Origin: Acidimicrobiaceae bacterium | GTDB taxonomy: Bacteria > Actinomycetota > Acidimicrobiia > Acidimicrobiales > Aldehydirespiratoraceae | DNA length: 54,205 bases | Direction: 5' to 3' | Assembly: GCA_009843735.1 (NCBI GenBank) | Contig: VYCW01000065.1 | Span: forward strand, 1 to 54,205 | Shown: piece by piece, positions 1-7,523 of the stretch | Numbering within the stretch: position 1 is the first letter of the stretch | Layout: every line of letters starts with the position of its first letter | Translations under genes and position numbers: made by a program | The notes under the pieces: generated by a model | What the model was told of the DNA's origin: nothing | Database searches by the model: none | The model's input: the letters and a program-made list of their open reading frames with translations, nothing else

Positions 1-572
1 GCGATCTGGGCTACGAGCTGTGGATGCCGGCCCGCTACCAGCGCTACGTGTTCGACCTGCTGCGGTCGGCCGGGGCGGCCCACGGGCTTGAGCTGTTCGG
101 CCTGCACGCGCTGAACTCGCTGCGCTTGGAGAAGGGGTTCGGGTCCTGGCTGCGCGAGTACCGGCCCATCTACGACCCGTTTGAGGCCGGCCTGGGTCGC
201 TTCGTGCGCATGGAGAAGGACTTCATCGGCCGCGACGCCCTGGCCGCCAAGCACGGCGAGACCGGCCCGCCCGGCGGGAGCCCGGCGACGGGGCTGCGCC
301 TGTGCACCTGGACGGTGGACGTGGGCACCGGGCCAGACGCCGTCGACGTGATCGGCGACGAGCCGGTATGGCACGACGGCGAGGTGGTGGGCTGGGTCAC
401 CTCCGGCGGCTACGCCCACCACAGCGAAGTGTCAGTAGCCCTGGGCTACATCCCCGCCGACCTCGCCGAGTCGCCTGGCCCCTTCGAGATCGAGATAATC
501 GGCACCCGCCGCCAGGCCAAACTGGTAGACGCCTGCCTATGGGACCCCGACGGCCTCCGCATGCGAACGTGA
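1..572 (+). CDS. GcvT-type folate-dependent aminomethyl/demethyl transferase, C-terminal part (5' end outside window)
   Basis: The reading frame is open from the window edge and the gene starts upstream, so about 190 C-terminal codons are visible. The pattern is that of the C-terminal half of GcvT-like proteins: DLGYELW near the edge, then SLRLEKGF, YDPFEAGLGRFV, FIGRDAL and a closing GYIPADLAESPGPFEIEI barrel. The LEKGF stretch is typical of the GcvT module fused behind FAD-dependent dimethylglycine or sarcosine dehydrogenases, so the missing part could be an oxidase domain; a stand-alone GcvT is equally possible. The family moves C1 groups from methylamines to tetrahydrofolate in the cytoplasm. 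The gene ends 7 bases from the convergent gene at 580-2538. Confidence 0.8.
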   Translation, partial: DLGYELWMPARYQRYVFDLLRSAGAAHGLELFGLHALNSLRLEKGFGSWLREYRPIYDPFEAGLGRFVRMEKDFIGRDALAAKHGETGPPGGSPATGLRLCTWTVDVGTGPDAVDVIGDEPVWHDGEVVGWVTSGGYAHHSEVSVALGYIPADLAESPGPFEIEIIGTRRQAKLVDACLWDPDGLRMRT

Positions 573-579
573 TCATTAG

Positions 580-2538
580 CTAGGGGACTCGGGCTAGGAA
601 CCAGCGGTTTGGCAGGACTTGGCCGGTGTCCGTGGGGTCGGCAGGATCTGGGGGCTGGAACGAGGCGACTCGGGCGATCACGAAGTCGTGGCCGACGGCG
701 AACTCGGGCCAGATCACGGCGTCATGGATCCCGAAGGCATCAGCCAGGCTCTGCAGTCCCCAGGCGGTGCCGTCGGCCGACCATCCCAGCCACAACTCCG
801 GCCAGTCCGGATCATCGCTCGATGCAGCCTCCGGCTGTGCGGCCGCCATTCCCACGAGGAAGGCCATGTCGTCGCTGGTGAAGGTCACGAGATCGGCACC
901 GGTCTCGGGGTCCTCGAAGACCATCCCGGTCAGCCGGCCGTCGGCTATCACACGCACACCGTCGGGCGGCGTGTCGCTCTGCATTTCCTCGGGGCCGAAC
1001 TCGTAGATCACGGTGTCCTCGGCGAGATCCCACAGCGTGAGGGTGCTCTCGGTCTCGTTGTAGCGCAGCTCGTATCCGTCACGGGCCACCCGCCCCTCAG
1101 CCGGCAGCCCCTGGTCTTTCCGCAGCGACCTGCTCAAGTCTCGCTCCGCGACCACGACGAGCCCGGCCGGACCCACCGCCAGCGGCAAGGGGAGACCATC
1201 GAACGTGGCCACGGTTGTCGGCATCTCGCCGAGGCGGGCTCGCTGGAGGTCGAACGACCCTGCGCTCTCGAACGCCACCCGCCAGATCGTGCCGTCGGCT
1301 GCGATCGTCCCGCCAGAGGATCGGGGGCCCAACCATAGGTCCTCACTCCAGACCAGCCCGTCACGCGAGCTCAGAACCCTGTCGCCACCGTCGTCGACGG
1401 CAGTCACCATGAATCCCTCCTCGGTTGCCGCGCCCGACACAACCCATCCTTCGAAGCCGGCCACCACCTCGGAGGTGGTGCCCTCGCTGGCGAGAATGCG
1501 GGTCAACGGCCCGACTCCCGGGGCGAACAGGTCGAACAGCTCGGCCTCGGTGAAGTCGACCTCGTCGTAGGTCAGTACCAGTTCCTCGGAGATCGGCTCC
1601 CGCAACGCTTCTCCGTCCAGGCGGGAATAGACGGCGGCAAGCCCCCAAGCTGTGGATGTGAAGGAGCCGTAGGGGTTCGGAGCATTCGCATCGACCAGCG
1701 TGAACGACACACCGTCGGGGGTCGGCAAGGTGAAGGCGACCCTCTTTCCGGCGGGCAGCCGACCGACGTCTTCGAGCAGCGCCTGACCATCGATCGTGGT
1801 CAAGCCCGAGAGCGCCAGCACCACCTGCTCACCCGATACCAGCACCAAGGACGCCCGCCACCGCTCGAACGCGTACGGAGACATGGAGGTGGACGGCAGT
1901 TCGAGCACCGTCTCCGTCCAGGTCGCGCCGTGGTCATCAGAGAAGAACACCCGATCGACAGCCTCCTCGGGCCGGCCCGAATCGAGGAATTGGCCGGTGA
2001 CGACCCAGCGATCCGAGCCGACGTTGACCTGCTCGGGGAACAGGCCCTCGGGCAGCGCCAACCCGGTCCAGTCGGTGCCGTTGGACGAGACGACCATCCG
2101 CTGACCGAAGAGCCCGTGCTCTTCGCCGTCGGTCCAGGCTCGGGCAATGACCCGGCCGTCGCCCACCGATTCGAGCTGGAAGAGGTCGTCGAAGCCCGGG
2201 TCGAGCTCGGTCCACTCGAGCACGGGGCCGGTTGAGAGTTGCTGGGACCGTGTCGCTGTTGAGTCGACCGCCTCTTCTGCCGCTCCGCCTGCACGGTTGT
2301 CCTCGTCCTCACCGGGGGCCCCGGTGGTCGCAGACTCCGACTCGACCACGGACCCGCCATCTGACGGTTCCGGATCGGGTTCCGCCGCGGCTTCAGGCGC
2401 CGGCGTTTGGGGGACCGCGGGCTGGTCGGCGCTCGTGCCTGCCCGTGCCGGGCCGGGGTCATCCCCAGCGCAGCCGACCGTGCCGCCGGCCAGCACGGCG
2501 ATCGCGACGGTCACGGCCACAACCGCGGGCCGCGCCAA
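580..2538 (-). CDS. Secreted lipoprotein with BNR/Asp-box-like repeats, function unknown
   Basis: The N-terminus is a lipoprotein signal: a hydrophobic run at residues 5-19, then a lipobox ending at Cys23 (GTVGC). A long low-complexity linker rich in Pro, Glu, Ser and Asp follows (about residues 25-100). The body contains several sialidase/BNR-type Asp-box motifs (SSNGTDW, SDDHGATW, SSRDGLVW, SADGTAW), which suggests an extracellular beta-propeller on a lipid anchor. Catalytic sialidase residues are not recognisable, so an enzymatic role is not claimed. The start is TTG at 2538. No ATG, GTG or other TTG lies between it and the upstream in-frame stop, and there is no clear ribosome binding site, so the exact start is uncertain. 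Confidence 0.7.
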   Translation of the reverse strand: MARPAVVAVTVAIAVLAGGTVGCAGDDPGPARAGTSADQPAVPQTPAPEAAAEPDPEPSDGGSVVESESATTGAPGEDEDNRAGGAAEEAVDSTATRSQQLSTGPVLEWTELDPGFDDLFQLESVGDGRVIARAWTDGEEHGLFGQRMVVSSNGTDWTGLALPEGLFPEQVNVGSDRWVVTGQFLDSGRPEEAVDRVFFSDDHGATWTETVLELPSTSMSPYAFERWRASLVLVSGEQVVLALSGLTTIDGQALLEDVGRLPAGKRVAFTLPTPDGVSFTLVDANAPNPYGSFTSTAWGLAAVYSRLDGEALREPISEELVLTYDEVDFTEAELFDLFAPGVGPLTRILASEGTTSEVVAGFEGWVVSGAATEEGFMVTAVDDGGDRVLSSRDGLVWSEDLWLGPRSSGGTIAADGTIWRVAFESAGSFDLQRARLGEMPTTVATFDGLPLPLAVGPAGLVVVAERDLSRSLRKDQGLPAEGRVARDGYELRYNETESTLTLWDLAEDTVIYEFGPEEMQSDTPPDGVRVIADGRLTGMVFEDPETGADLVTFTSDDMAFLVGMAAAQPEAASSDDPDWPELWLGWSADGTAWGLQSLADAFGIHDAVIWPEFAVGHDFVIARVASFQPPDPADPTDTGQVLPNRWFLARVP

Positions 2539-2603
2539 ACCCGCGCTGATCAGGACTCTGGCGCGAACTCGCCGATATGCCGACCGCAGATTGATCCGCA
2601 GAC

Positions 2604-2645
2604 GTTACTGCGGCCCAGCAGGCTCGACGCCGGGGCCGCAGTGAC
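2604..2645 (-). terminator. Inverted repeat just after the GFA-family gene
   Basis: Twelve-base arms at 2604-2615 (GTTACTGCGGCC) and 2634-2645 (GGCCGCAGTGAC) pair with one G-T wobble around an 18-base loop. The hairpin starts a few bases past the stop codon of the minus-strand gene 2650-3087. There is no strong T tract, so it may act as a weak terminator or an mRNA 3' stabiliser. Confidence 0.45.
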
Positions 2646-2649
2646 GGGA

Positions 2650-3087
2650 CTACTCACGGACGAAGGCCTCGATGTCGGGGTCGAGGGTGTGGTAATCGGC
2701 TGCGTCGTGGGCGAAGACGGCTCGCTCCGTGTGCAGCCCGGTGGGAAGGTCCAGGGTGCCGGCGCAGATGGCGATGCGGTCGGTCTGGTCCGGCGGGCCC
2801 TCGGCCACCTTCCAGAACACCGATGCGCCGCAGCCGCGGCAGAAGCCGTAGGCCACGTTGGGGTCGTCGGCGGGGTGGTGCCAGGCCAACGTGGCGTCCG
2901 ATGTGAGTACGAGGTCGGAGCGACTGCATCCCGACGCGGCCATGTAGTGGCCGGTCCAGCGGCGGCAGCGCCAGCAGTGGCAGTTCCAGACCTGTCGGAT
3001 CGGGCCGTGAACTTCGTAGCTCACGCCACCGCACATGCAGTGGCCCGAGGGCGGGGAGTTGGATTCGGACTGGGCGTTCTCGGTCAA
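2650..3087 (-). CDS. GFA-family (glutathione-dependent formaldehyde-activating enzyme/CENP-V-like) zinc protein
   Basis: The protein has about 145 residues, normal for the family. It carries the zinc-binding cysteines in order: CMC near the N-terminus (GHCMCGGVSYEV), CHCWRC, and CRGCG later, with the family signature SGCSRSDL between them. GFA proteins bind glutathione or other thiols and zinc; many are only distantly related to the formaldehyde-activating founder, so the substrate is open. I chose the TTG at 3087 because GAAGGGA lies at proper distance upstream and the similarity starts just after it. The frame stays open far upstream, but that part is antisense to the dehydrogenase gene at 3184. 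The gene is divergent from that dehydrogenase. Confidence 0.75.
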   Translation of the reverse strand: MTENAQSESNSPPSGHCMCGGVSYEVHGPIRQVWNCHCWRCRRWTGHYMAASGCSRSDLVLTSDATLAWHHPADDPNVAYGFCRGCGASVFWKVAEGPPDQTDRIAICAGTLDLPTGLHTERAVFAHDAADYHTLDPDIEAFVRE

Positions 3088-3141
3088 GGCAGTCCCTTCG
3101 GAGTCGGGGCCGGCAGCGGTAGGGTCGCGATTGTTGCACGG

Positions 3142-3165
3142 CACGGGGCCGGCCGGAACCCCGTG
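3142..3165. promoter_or_regulatory. Inverted repeat in the divergent intergenic region
   Basis: Perfect 7-base arms CACGGGG (3142-3148) and CCCCGTG (3159-3165) flank a 10-base spacer, ending 18 bases before the start of the choline dehydrogenase gene. It could be an operator for the divergent pair or a hairpin near the ribosome binding site. No regulator gene is adjacent. Confidence 0.35.
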
Positions 3166-3183
3166 TGAACTCGCGAGGGGACT

Positions 3184-4875
3184 ATGGCAGATCACGACCG
3201 CGGCTACGACTACGTGATCGTGGGCGGTGGCTCGGCCGGCTGCGCGCTCGCCAACCGGCTCAGCGCGGATGAGTCCACCTCGGTGCTGGTGCTGGAGGCG
3301 GGCCGGCGGGACTGGCGCTTCGACGTGTACATACACATGCCGGCAGCTCTGTCGTTCCCCATCGGCAACCGCTTCTACGACTGGCAGTACACTTCCGAGC
3401 CCGAGCCCCACATGGGCGGGCGCCGCGTCTACCACGCCCGGGGCAAGGTGCTGGGCGGATCCTCCAGCATCAACGGCATGATCTTCCAGCGGGGCAATCC
3501 CCTCGACTACGAGCGCTGGGCCGCCGACGAGGGCATGGAGCGCTGGGACTACGCCCACTGCCTTCCCTACTTCAAACGCATGGAGCAGTGCCTGGCCGGC
3601 GACGACCACAGCGGTCCCGAGCGCACCCACGGCCGCTACCGGGGCTCCGAAGGCCCGCTGGTGCTGGAAAGGGGACCGGCGCTCAACCCGCTGTTCGAGG
3701 CCTTCCTGGCCGCCACCGAGCAGGCCGGCCACCCCCGCACCTCGGACGTCAACGGCTACCGCCAGGAGGGCTTCGCCGCCTTCGACCGCAACGTCCACCG
3801 GGGCCGGCGGCTGAGCGCGTCCCGGGCCTACCTGCACCCGGTGCTCAACCGCCCCAACCTGCATCTGATCACGCGGGCCCTCACCACCAGAGTCCTCTTC
3901 GAGGGCACCCGGGCCGCAGGTGTCGAGTACACGAAGGGGGGCCGCACCCGGCGTGTGCGCGCCGGCGAGGTGATCTGCTGTGGCGGCTCCATCAACTCGC
4001 CCCAGCTGCTGCAGCTCTCCGGGGTGGGGCCGGCCGACCTGCTGCAGAACCACGGCATCGACGTCGTGGCCGATGTGCCCGCCGTCGGCGCCAACCTTCA
4101 GGACCACCTGGAGGTCTACGTCCAGTTCGCCTGCAAACAGCCGGTGTCGATGCAGCCCAACCTGGCCTACTGGCGCCGGCCCTGGATAGGCCTGCAGTGG
4201 CTGGCCCGGCGCGGCCCCGGCGCGACCAACCACTTCGAGGCGGGCGGGTTCATCAGGAGCAACGACGACGTCGCCTACCCCAACCTCATGTTCCACTTCC
4301 TGCCCATCGCGGTGCGCTACGACGGGTCGGTGCCGGAGGGCGGTCACGGCTACCAGGTGCACGTCGGGCCGATGTACAGCAACTCGCGGGGGACAGTGCA
4401 GATCACCTCCGCCGATCCCCGCGCCAAGCCCGCGCTCCGCTTCAACTACCTGTCCACCGGCGAGGACCAGCGCGAATGGGTGGAGGCGGTGCGCCACGCC
4501 CGCCACATCCTCAACCAGCCGGCCATGGACCCGTTCAACGGCGGGGAGGTGTCGCCCGGCCCCGAGGTGGCCAGCGACAGCGACATCCTCGACTGGGTGC
4601 GCCGCGACGCCGAGACCGCCCTGCACCCCTCCTGCACCGCCCGCATGGGCCTAGGCGAGGGCAGCGCCCTGCACCCCGACACGCTGGAGGTCCACGGCAC
4701 CCGCGGGCTGCGGGTGGTGGACGCCTCGTCGATGCCTTACGTGACCAACGGCAACATCTACGCGCCGGTGATGATGCTGGCCGAGAAGGCCGCCGACCTG
4801 ATCCGGGGGGACACCCCTCTGCCCCCCGAACCGGTGGACTTCTACGAGGCTGGCGGATCGGTCGGTGTGACCTAA
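3184..4875 (+). CDS. betA: Choline dehydrogenase-like GMC flavoprotein
   Basis: A GMC-family oxidoreductase of 563 residues, close to the usual BetA length. It has the N-terminal FAD dinucleotide motif ([16 protein letters not shown]), the GMC signature [13 protein letters not shown], the second signature [16 protein letters not shown], and a C-terminal HPSCTARMG and [14 protein letters not shown] block holding the catalytic His/Asn region. From memory it aligns along its length with E. coli BetA (for example [15 protein letters not shown] and EPEPHM). BetA oxidises choline to betaine aldehyde and can take it on to glycine betaine. No betB lies beside it, so related alcohols are possible. The ATG at 3184 follows GAGGGG closely. 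The nearby MttB and GcvT genes fit methylated-amine use. Confidence 0.82.
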   Translation: MADHDRGYDYVIVGGGSAGCALANRLSADESTSVLVLEAGRRDWRFDVYIHMPAALSFPIGNRFYDWQYTSEPEPHMGGRRVYHARGKVLGGSSSINGMIFQRGNPLDYERWAADEGMERWDYAHCLPYFKRMEQCLAGDDHSGPERTHGRYRGSEGPLVLERGPALNPLFEAFLAATEQAGHPRTSDVNGYRQEGFAAFDRNVHRGRRLSASRAYLHPVLNRPNLHLITRALTTRVLFEGTRAAGVEYTKGGRTRRVRAGEVICCGGSINSPQLLQLSGVGPADLLQNHGIDVVADVPAVGANLQDHLEVYVQFACKQPVSMQPNLAYWRRPWIGLQWLARRGPGATNHFEAGGFIRSNDDVAYPNLMFHFLPIAVRYDGSVPEGGHGYQVHVGPMYSNSRGTVQITSADPRAKPALRFNYLSTGEDQREWVEAVRHARHILNQPAMDPFNGGEVSPGPEVASDSDILDWVRRDAETALHPSCTARMGLGEGSALHPDTLEVHGTRGLRVVDASSMPYVTNGNIYAPVMMLAEKAADLIRGDTPLPPEPVDFYEAGGSVGVT

Positions 4876-4889
4876 ATCACACCCTTTCT
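4864..4889 (+). terminator. Probable terminator of the choline dehydrogenase gene
   Basis: A perfect 7-base stem, GGTGTGA (4864-4870) with TCACACC (4877-4883), has a 6-base loop that contains the TAA stop codon, followed by CTTTCTG. The T run is poor, so termination efficiency is uncertain. Confidence 0.5.
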
Positions 4890-4940
4890 GAGCACTGAAC
4901 CATTGCGATTTGCCTCCTGCGGCGAAAGAATCAAGGGACT

Positions 4941-4953
4941 CACCACAGTGGTG
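4941..4953. promoter_or_regulatory. Short perfect palindrome upstream of a small gene
   Basis: CACCAC and GTGGTG surround a single A, 28 bases before the start codon of the small gene at 4982. Its position suggests an operator or an mRNA leader hairpin. Nothing else is seen between the terminator at 4864-4889 and the ribosome binding site. Confidence 0.35.
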
Positions 4954-4981
4954 GAGTACAGAGGAAAGAGGAGGTCCGAGA

Positions 4982-5131
4982 ATGAGTTCGATTCCCCTCT
5001 ACAACACAGCGACCGCACCCTCGGAGGTGTGGCGAGACGCTCTGGGCCCGGGCTACGCCGTAGGCGTCGTCGAGGGTCTCCTGAGGGTGGCCGGGGACGC
5101 GGCCGGTCGCCCCTACCGAGCCCGCCGCTGA
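4982..5131 (+). CDS. Small 49-residue protein, unknown function
   Basis: ATG at 4982 is preceded by AGGAGG (4969-4974) at a 7-base spacing, one of the best ribosome binding sites in the window, in an otherwise gene-free 406-base gap. The product begins MSSIPLYNTATAPSEVW and ends in a basic AGRPYRARR tail. It has an amphipathic-looking middle (GYAVGVVEGLLRVAGDAAG), no signal peptide and no cysteine. I do not recognise a family. It ends just before the riboswitch-like leader of metY, so it could be an independent small protein or a leader peptide transcribed with that leader. Non-coding is possible, since GC-rich DNA gives chance frames, but the ribosome binding site argues for translation. Confidence 0.55.
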   Translation: MSSIPLYNTATAPSEVWRDALGPGYAVGVVEGLLRVAGDAAGRPYRARR

Positions 5132-5133
5132 CA

Positions 5134-5275
5134 CATCGCCGGTCCAACTCGGGCCGGCGCGAAGATCCCTCCTGAGGGACGGCAACCCCTCAGACAAGCT
5201 CGAGGCCCTGCCAAGATCGGTTCCCCCCAATGCCGATACGGCCAGGGCCTCGACGCGTAGCCAGGCCGTAGGCTC
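5134..5275 (+). promoter_or_regulatory. Candidate SAM riboswitch (SAM-I/SAM-IV clan variant) upstream of metY
   Basis: The leader has the core signatures of the SAM-I/IV clan: a GATC (5164-5167) that can pair with GATC (5215-5218) as a short P1, an adjacent CCCT/AGGG hairpin (5168-5179), the invariant GGCAACCC (5181-5188), a CCTC/GAGG P3-like stem (5188-5191 with 5202-5205), and GCCAA (5210-5214). A further perfect 7-base hairpin (TACGGCC 5237-5243, GGCCGTA 5264-5270) follows, ending 11 bases before the GTG start. Its loop AGGGCCTCGA (5244-5253) is exactly complementary to TCGAGGCCCT (5200-5209), allowing a pseudoknot or a switch. The homocysteine synthase gene downstream is the expected target. 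The class assignment is from memory of consensus motifs. Confidence 0.6.
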
Positions 5276-5281
5276 GCGGGC

Positions 5282-6574
5282 GTGGTAGAGCCCGACTTCC
5301 TGCGTTTCGACACGCTGAGCCTGCACGCCGGCCAGCACAGCGACCCCACCACCGGGGCCCGGGCCGTCCCCATCTACTTCACTACCTCGTACTCCTTCGA
5401 GGACACCGACCACGCGGCCGGACTGTTCAACCTTGAGATACCCGGCCACATCTACTCGCGGATCTCGAATCCCACGGTGGCCGTCCTGGAGGAAAGGGTC
5501 GCTGCCCTTGAGGGCGGGGTGGGCGCGGTGGCCACCGCCAGCGGCCAGGCCGCGTTCTTCCTGGCCGTGGCCACGCTGATGGACTCAGGCTCCCACATCG
5601 TGGCCAGCCGCAACATCTACGGCGGCACCCACAACATGCTCAACCTCACCCTGCGGCGCTTCGGCATCAGCACCACCTTCGTCGATCCCCGCCGCCCCGA
5701 CGACTTCGCGTCCGCCATCGGACCCGACACCCGGCTCGTCTTCGCGGAGACGCTCGGCAATCCCGGTATCGAGGTGCTGGACATACCCGCGGTGGCCGAA
5801 GTGGCCCACGAGCACCGGCTCCCGCTGATGGTGGACGCCACCTTCTCGACGCCGTACCTGATCCAGGCCCTCGACCACGGCGCCGACATCGTGATGCACT
5901 CGGCCACCAAGTTCCTGGGCGGGCACGGCGTTGCCCTCGGAGGAGTGCTCGTCGACGGCGGCCACTTCGACTGGGACGCCTCGGGCTTGTTCCCGACCAT
6001 CACCGAGCCCTACGCCGGCTACCACGGCATCAGCTTCAGTGACGAGTTCGGCCCCGGCGCCTTCATCAGCCGGGCCCGGGTCGAGGGGCTGCGCGACTTC
6101 GGAGCCTGCATGAGCCCGGCCAACGCCTTCCAGATCCTCCAAGGGATCGAGACGCTGCCGCTGCGGATGCAGCGCCATGTGGCCAACACCGCCGCGGTGG
6201 TGGAGGCGCTGGCCGCCAACGACGCGGTGAGCTGGGTCAAATACCCCTCGATGCCCGACCACCCCGACCACGACCTGGCCCGCCGGCTCTACCCCCGGGG
6301 CACCGGCGCCATCCTGAGCTTCGGCGTGGCCGGCGGGCGCGAGGCCGGGGCCAAGTTCATCTCCGCGGTCCGGCTGGCGTCGCACCTGGCCAATGTGGGC
6401 GACGCCAAGACCCTGGTGATCCACCCGGCCAGCACCACCCACCAGCAGATGTCGGCCGAGGACCTGGCCGCGGCCGGGGTGGGAGAGGACCTGGTGCGCA
6501 TCTCGGTCGGACTGGAGGACCCACGCGACATCGTGGAGGACCTGGAGCGGGCCCTCAAGGCCTCCCAGCGCTGA
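5282..6574 (+). CDS. metY: O-acetylhomoserine aminocarboxypropyltransferase (homocysteine synthase)
   Basis: A 430-residue PLP enzyme of the Cys/Met metabolism family. It has the expected N-terminal pattern (DTLSLHAGQHSDPTTGARAVPIY), the FNLEIPGHIYSRISNPT segment, EGGVGAVATASGQAA, and the PLP-binding lysine in SATKFLGGHG. The length and the extended C-terminal region (SLGVAGGREAGAKFI-like, then HPASTTHQQMS) distinguish MetY from shorter cystathionine synthases. It makes homocysteine from O-acetylhomoserine and sulfide in the cytoplasm, feeding methionine and SAM. The GTG at 5282 lies behind the SAM-riboswitch-like leader, and its proximity to the last hairpin fits translational control. The palindromic repeat at 6591-6642 follows the gene. 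Confidence 0.9.
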   Translation: MVEPDFLRFDTLSLHAGQHSDPTTGARAVPIYFTTSYSFEDTDHAAGLFNLEIPGHIYSRISNPTVAVLEERVAALEGGVGAVATASGQAAFFLAVATLMDSGSHIVASRNIYGGTHNMLNLTLRRFGISTTFVDPRRPDDFASAIGPDTRLVFAETLGNPGIEVLDIPAVAEVAHEHRLPLMVDATFSTPYLIQALDHGADIVMHSATKFLGGHGVALGGVLVDGGHFDWDASGLFPTITEPYAGYHGISFSDEFGPGAFISRARVEGLRDFGACMSPANAFQILQGIETLPLRMQRHVANTAAVVEALAANDAVSWVKYPSMPDHPDHDLARRLYPRGTGAILSFGVAGGREAGAKFISAVRLASHLANVGDAKTLVIHPASTTHQQMSAEDLAAAGVGEDLVRISVGLEDPRDIVEDLERALKASQR

Positions 6575-6590
6575 TCGTGCGCTCGCCCCG

Positions 6591-6642
6591 GAATCTCGGT
6601 GTGAATTCTGTGGCTGTACGACACACAACTCTGCCGAGATTC
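6591..6642. repeat. Dispersed palindromic repeat A, copy 1
   Basis: A 52-base element bounded by perfect 9-base arms GAATCTCGG (6591-6599) and CCGAGATTC (6634-6642). The right half, including TACGACACACAACTC, recurs at 38500-38551. By hand alignment 36 of 52 positions are identical, with most of the identity in the last 26 bases. It lies between metY and the hydrolase gene and could act as a terminator, a REP-like element or a remnant of a miniature mobile element. Confidence 0.55.
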
Positions 6643-6664
6643 AGTCAGAACGGGATGTAGCGCG

Positions 6665-7462
6665 GTGGAGACGCTGATCGACGGGCGGGTTGTGCGCTGC
6701 GCCACCGGCGGGCGTGGCCTCGACGGCGACGAGCCGGGCGTGGTGCTGGTGCACGGCGCGGGCGGCGACCGCACCGTCTGGCAGCTCCAGACCCGCTGGA
6801 TCGCCCATCACGGCTACCGGGCCGCGGCCGTGGACCTGCCCGGCCACGGCGGCAGCGACGGGCCCGCCCTCGACAGCCTCGCCGAGATGGGGGAGTGGCT
6901 GGCCGCCGCGGTCGACGCGCTGGGTCTGGCGCCGGCCCATCTGGTGGGCCACTCGATGGGCACCTTCGTGGTGCTGGAGGCGGCCGCGCAGCGGCCCGAG
7001 GTGGCCCGGTCGCTGGTGCTGCTGGGGACGGCCGGCGCCATGCCCGTGCATCCGGCGCTGCAGGCCGCGGCCGACGCCGACGATCGGTTGGCCGGGCGGC
7101 TCATCACGTCCTGGGGTATCGGCAGCCGGGCCCACACCGGGGGGCACGCCTCGCCGGGAATGTGGCTCATCGGCGGCAACACGTCGCTGCTGGACCGGGC
7201 CCGGCCGGGGGTGCTGGCCAACGACCTGGCCGCCTGCGACGCCTACGACGGCGCCGAGGCCGCCGCGGCCCGGGTGCAGTGCGGGGTCACGCTGGTGCTG
7301 GGCCGGGAAGACAAGATGACCCCCAACAAGCGGGCCGCACAGATGATCGACGCCTTCGGGGACGCCCGCACCGTGTACCTGGACCGGGTCGGCCACTTCC
7401 TGCAGATCGAGAGCCCCATCCCGGTGCGCCGGGCCATCGCGGAGGCGCTGGCCCAAGCCTGA
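6665..7462 (+). CDS. Alpha/beta hydrolase
   Basis: A 265-residue alpha/beta-hydrolase-fold protein. It shows the oxyanion region HGAGGDRTVW, the nucleophile elbow GHSMG (Ser near residue 99), the acid in LGREDKMTP, and the catalytic His in GHFLQIESP close to the C-terminus, so the triad looks complete. The GTG at 6665 is the first start after the repeat. Families with this layout include esterases, C-C bond hydrolases (MhpC-like) and lactonases; nothing here fixes the substrate. It sits alone between metY and an MFS transporter on the same strand. It is probably cytoplasmic, as no signal peptide is present. Confidence 0.82.
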   Translation: METLIDGRVVRCATGGRGLDGDEPGVVLVHGAGGDRTVWQLQTRWIAHHGYRAAAVDLPGHGGSDGPALDSLAEMGEWLAAAVDALGLAPAHLVGHSMGTFVVLEAAAQRPEVARSLVLLGTAGAMPVHPALQAAADADDRLAGRLITSWGIGSRAHTGGHASPGMWLIGGNTSLLDRARPGVLANDLAACDAYDGAEAAAARVQCGVTLVLGREDKMTPNKRAAQMIDAFGDARTVYLDRVGHFLQIESPIPVRRAIAEALAQA

Positions 7463-7523
7463 GAAAGCCGGCCTCGCCGCCGGGACCGCAGGCACGTGAA
7501 GAGGCTGAGGCCTCGGTCGCGCT

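Noticed and set aside
2650..4626. Long 658-codon minus-strand frame over the choline dehydrogenase
   Set aside because: Only the last 145 codons show family signatures; the rest is antisense to a clear gene and is a GC-rich shadow.
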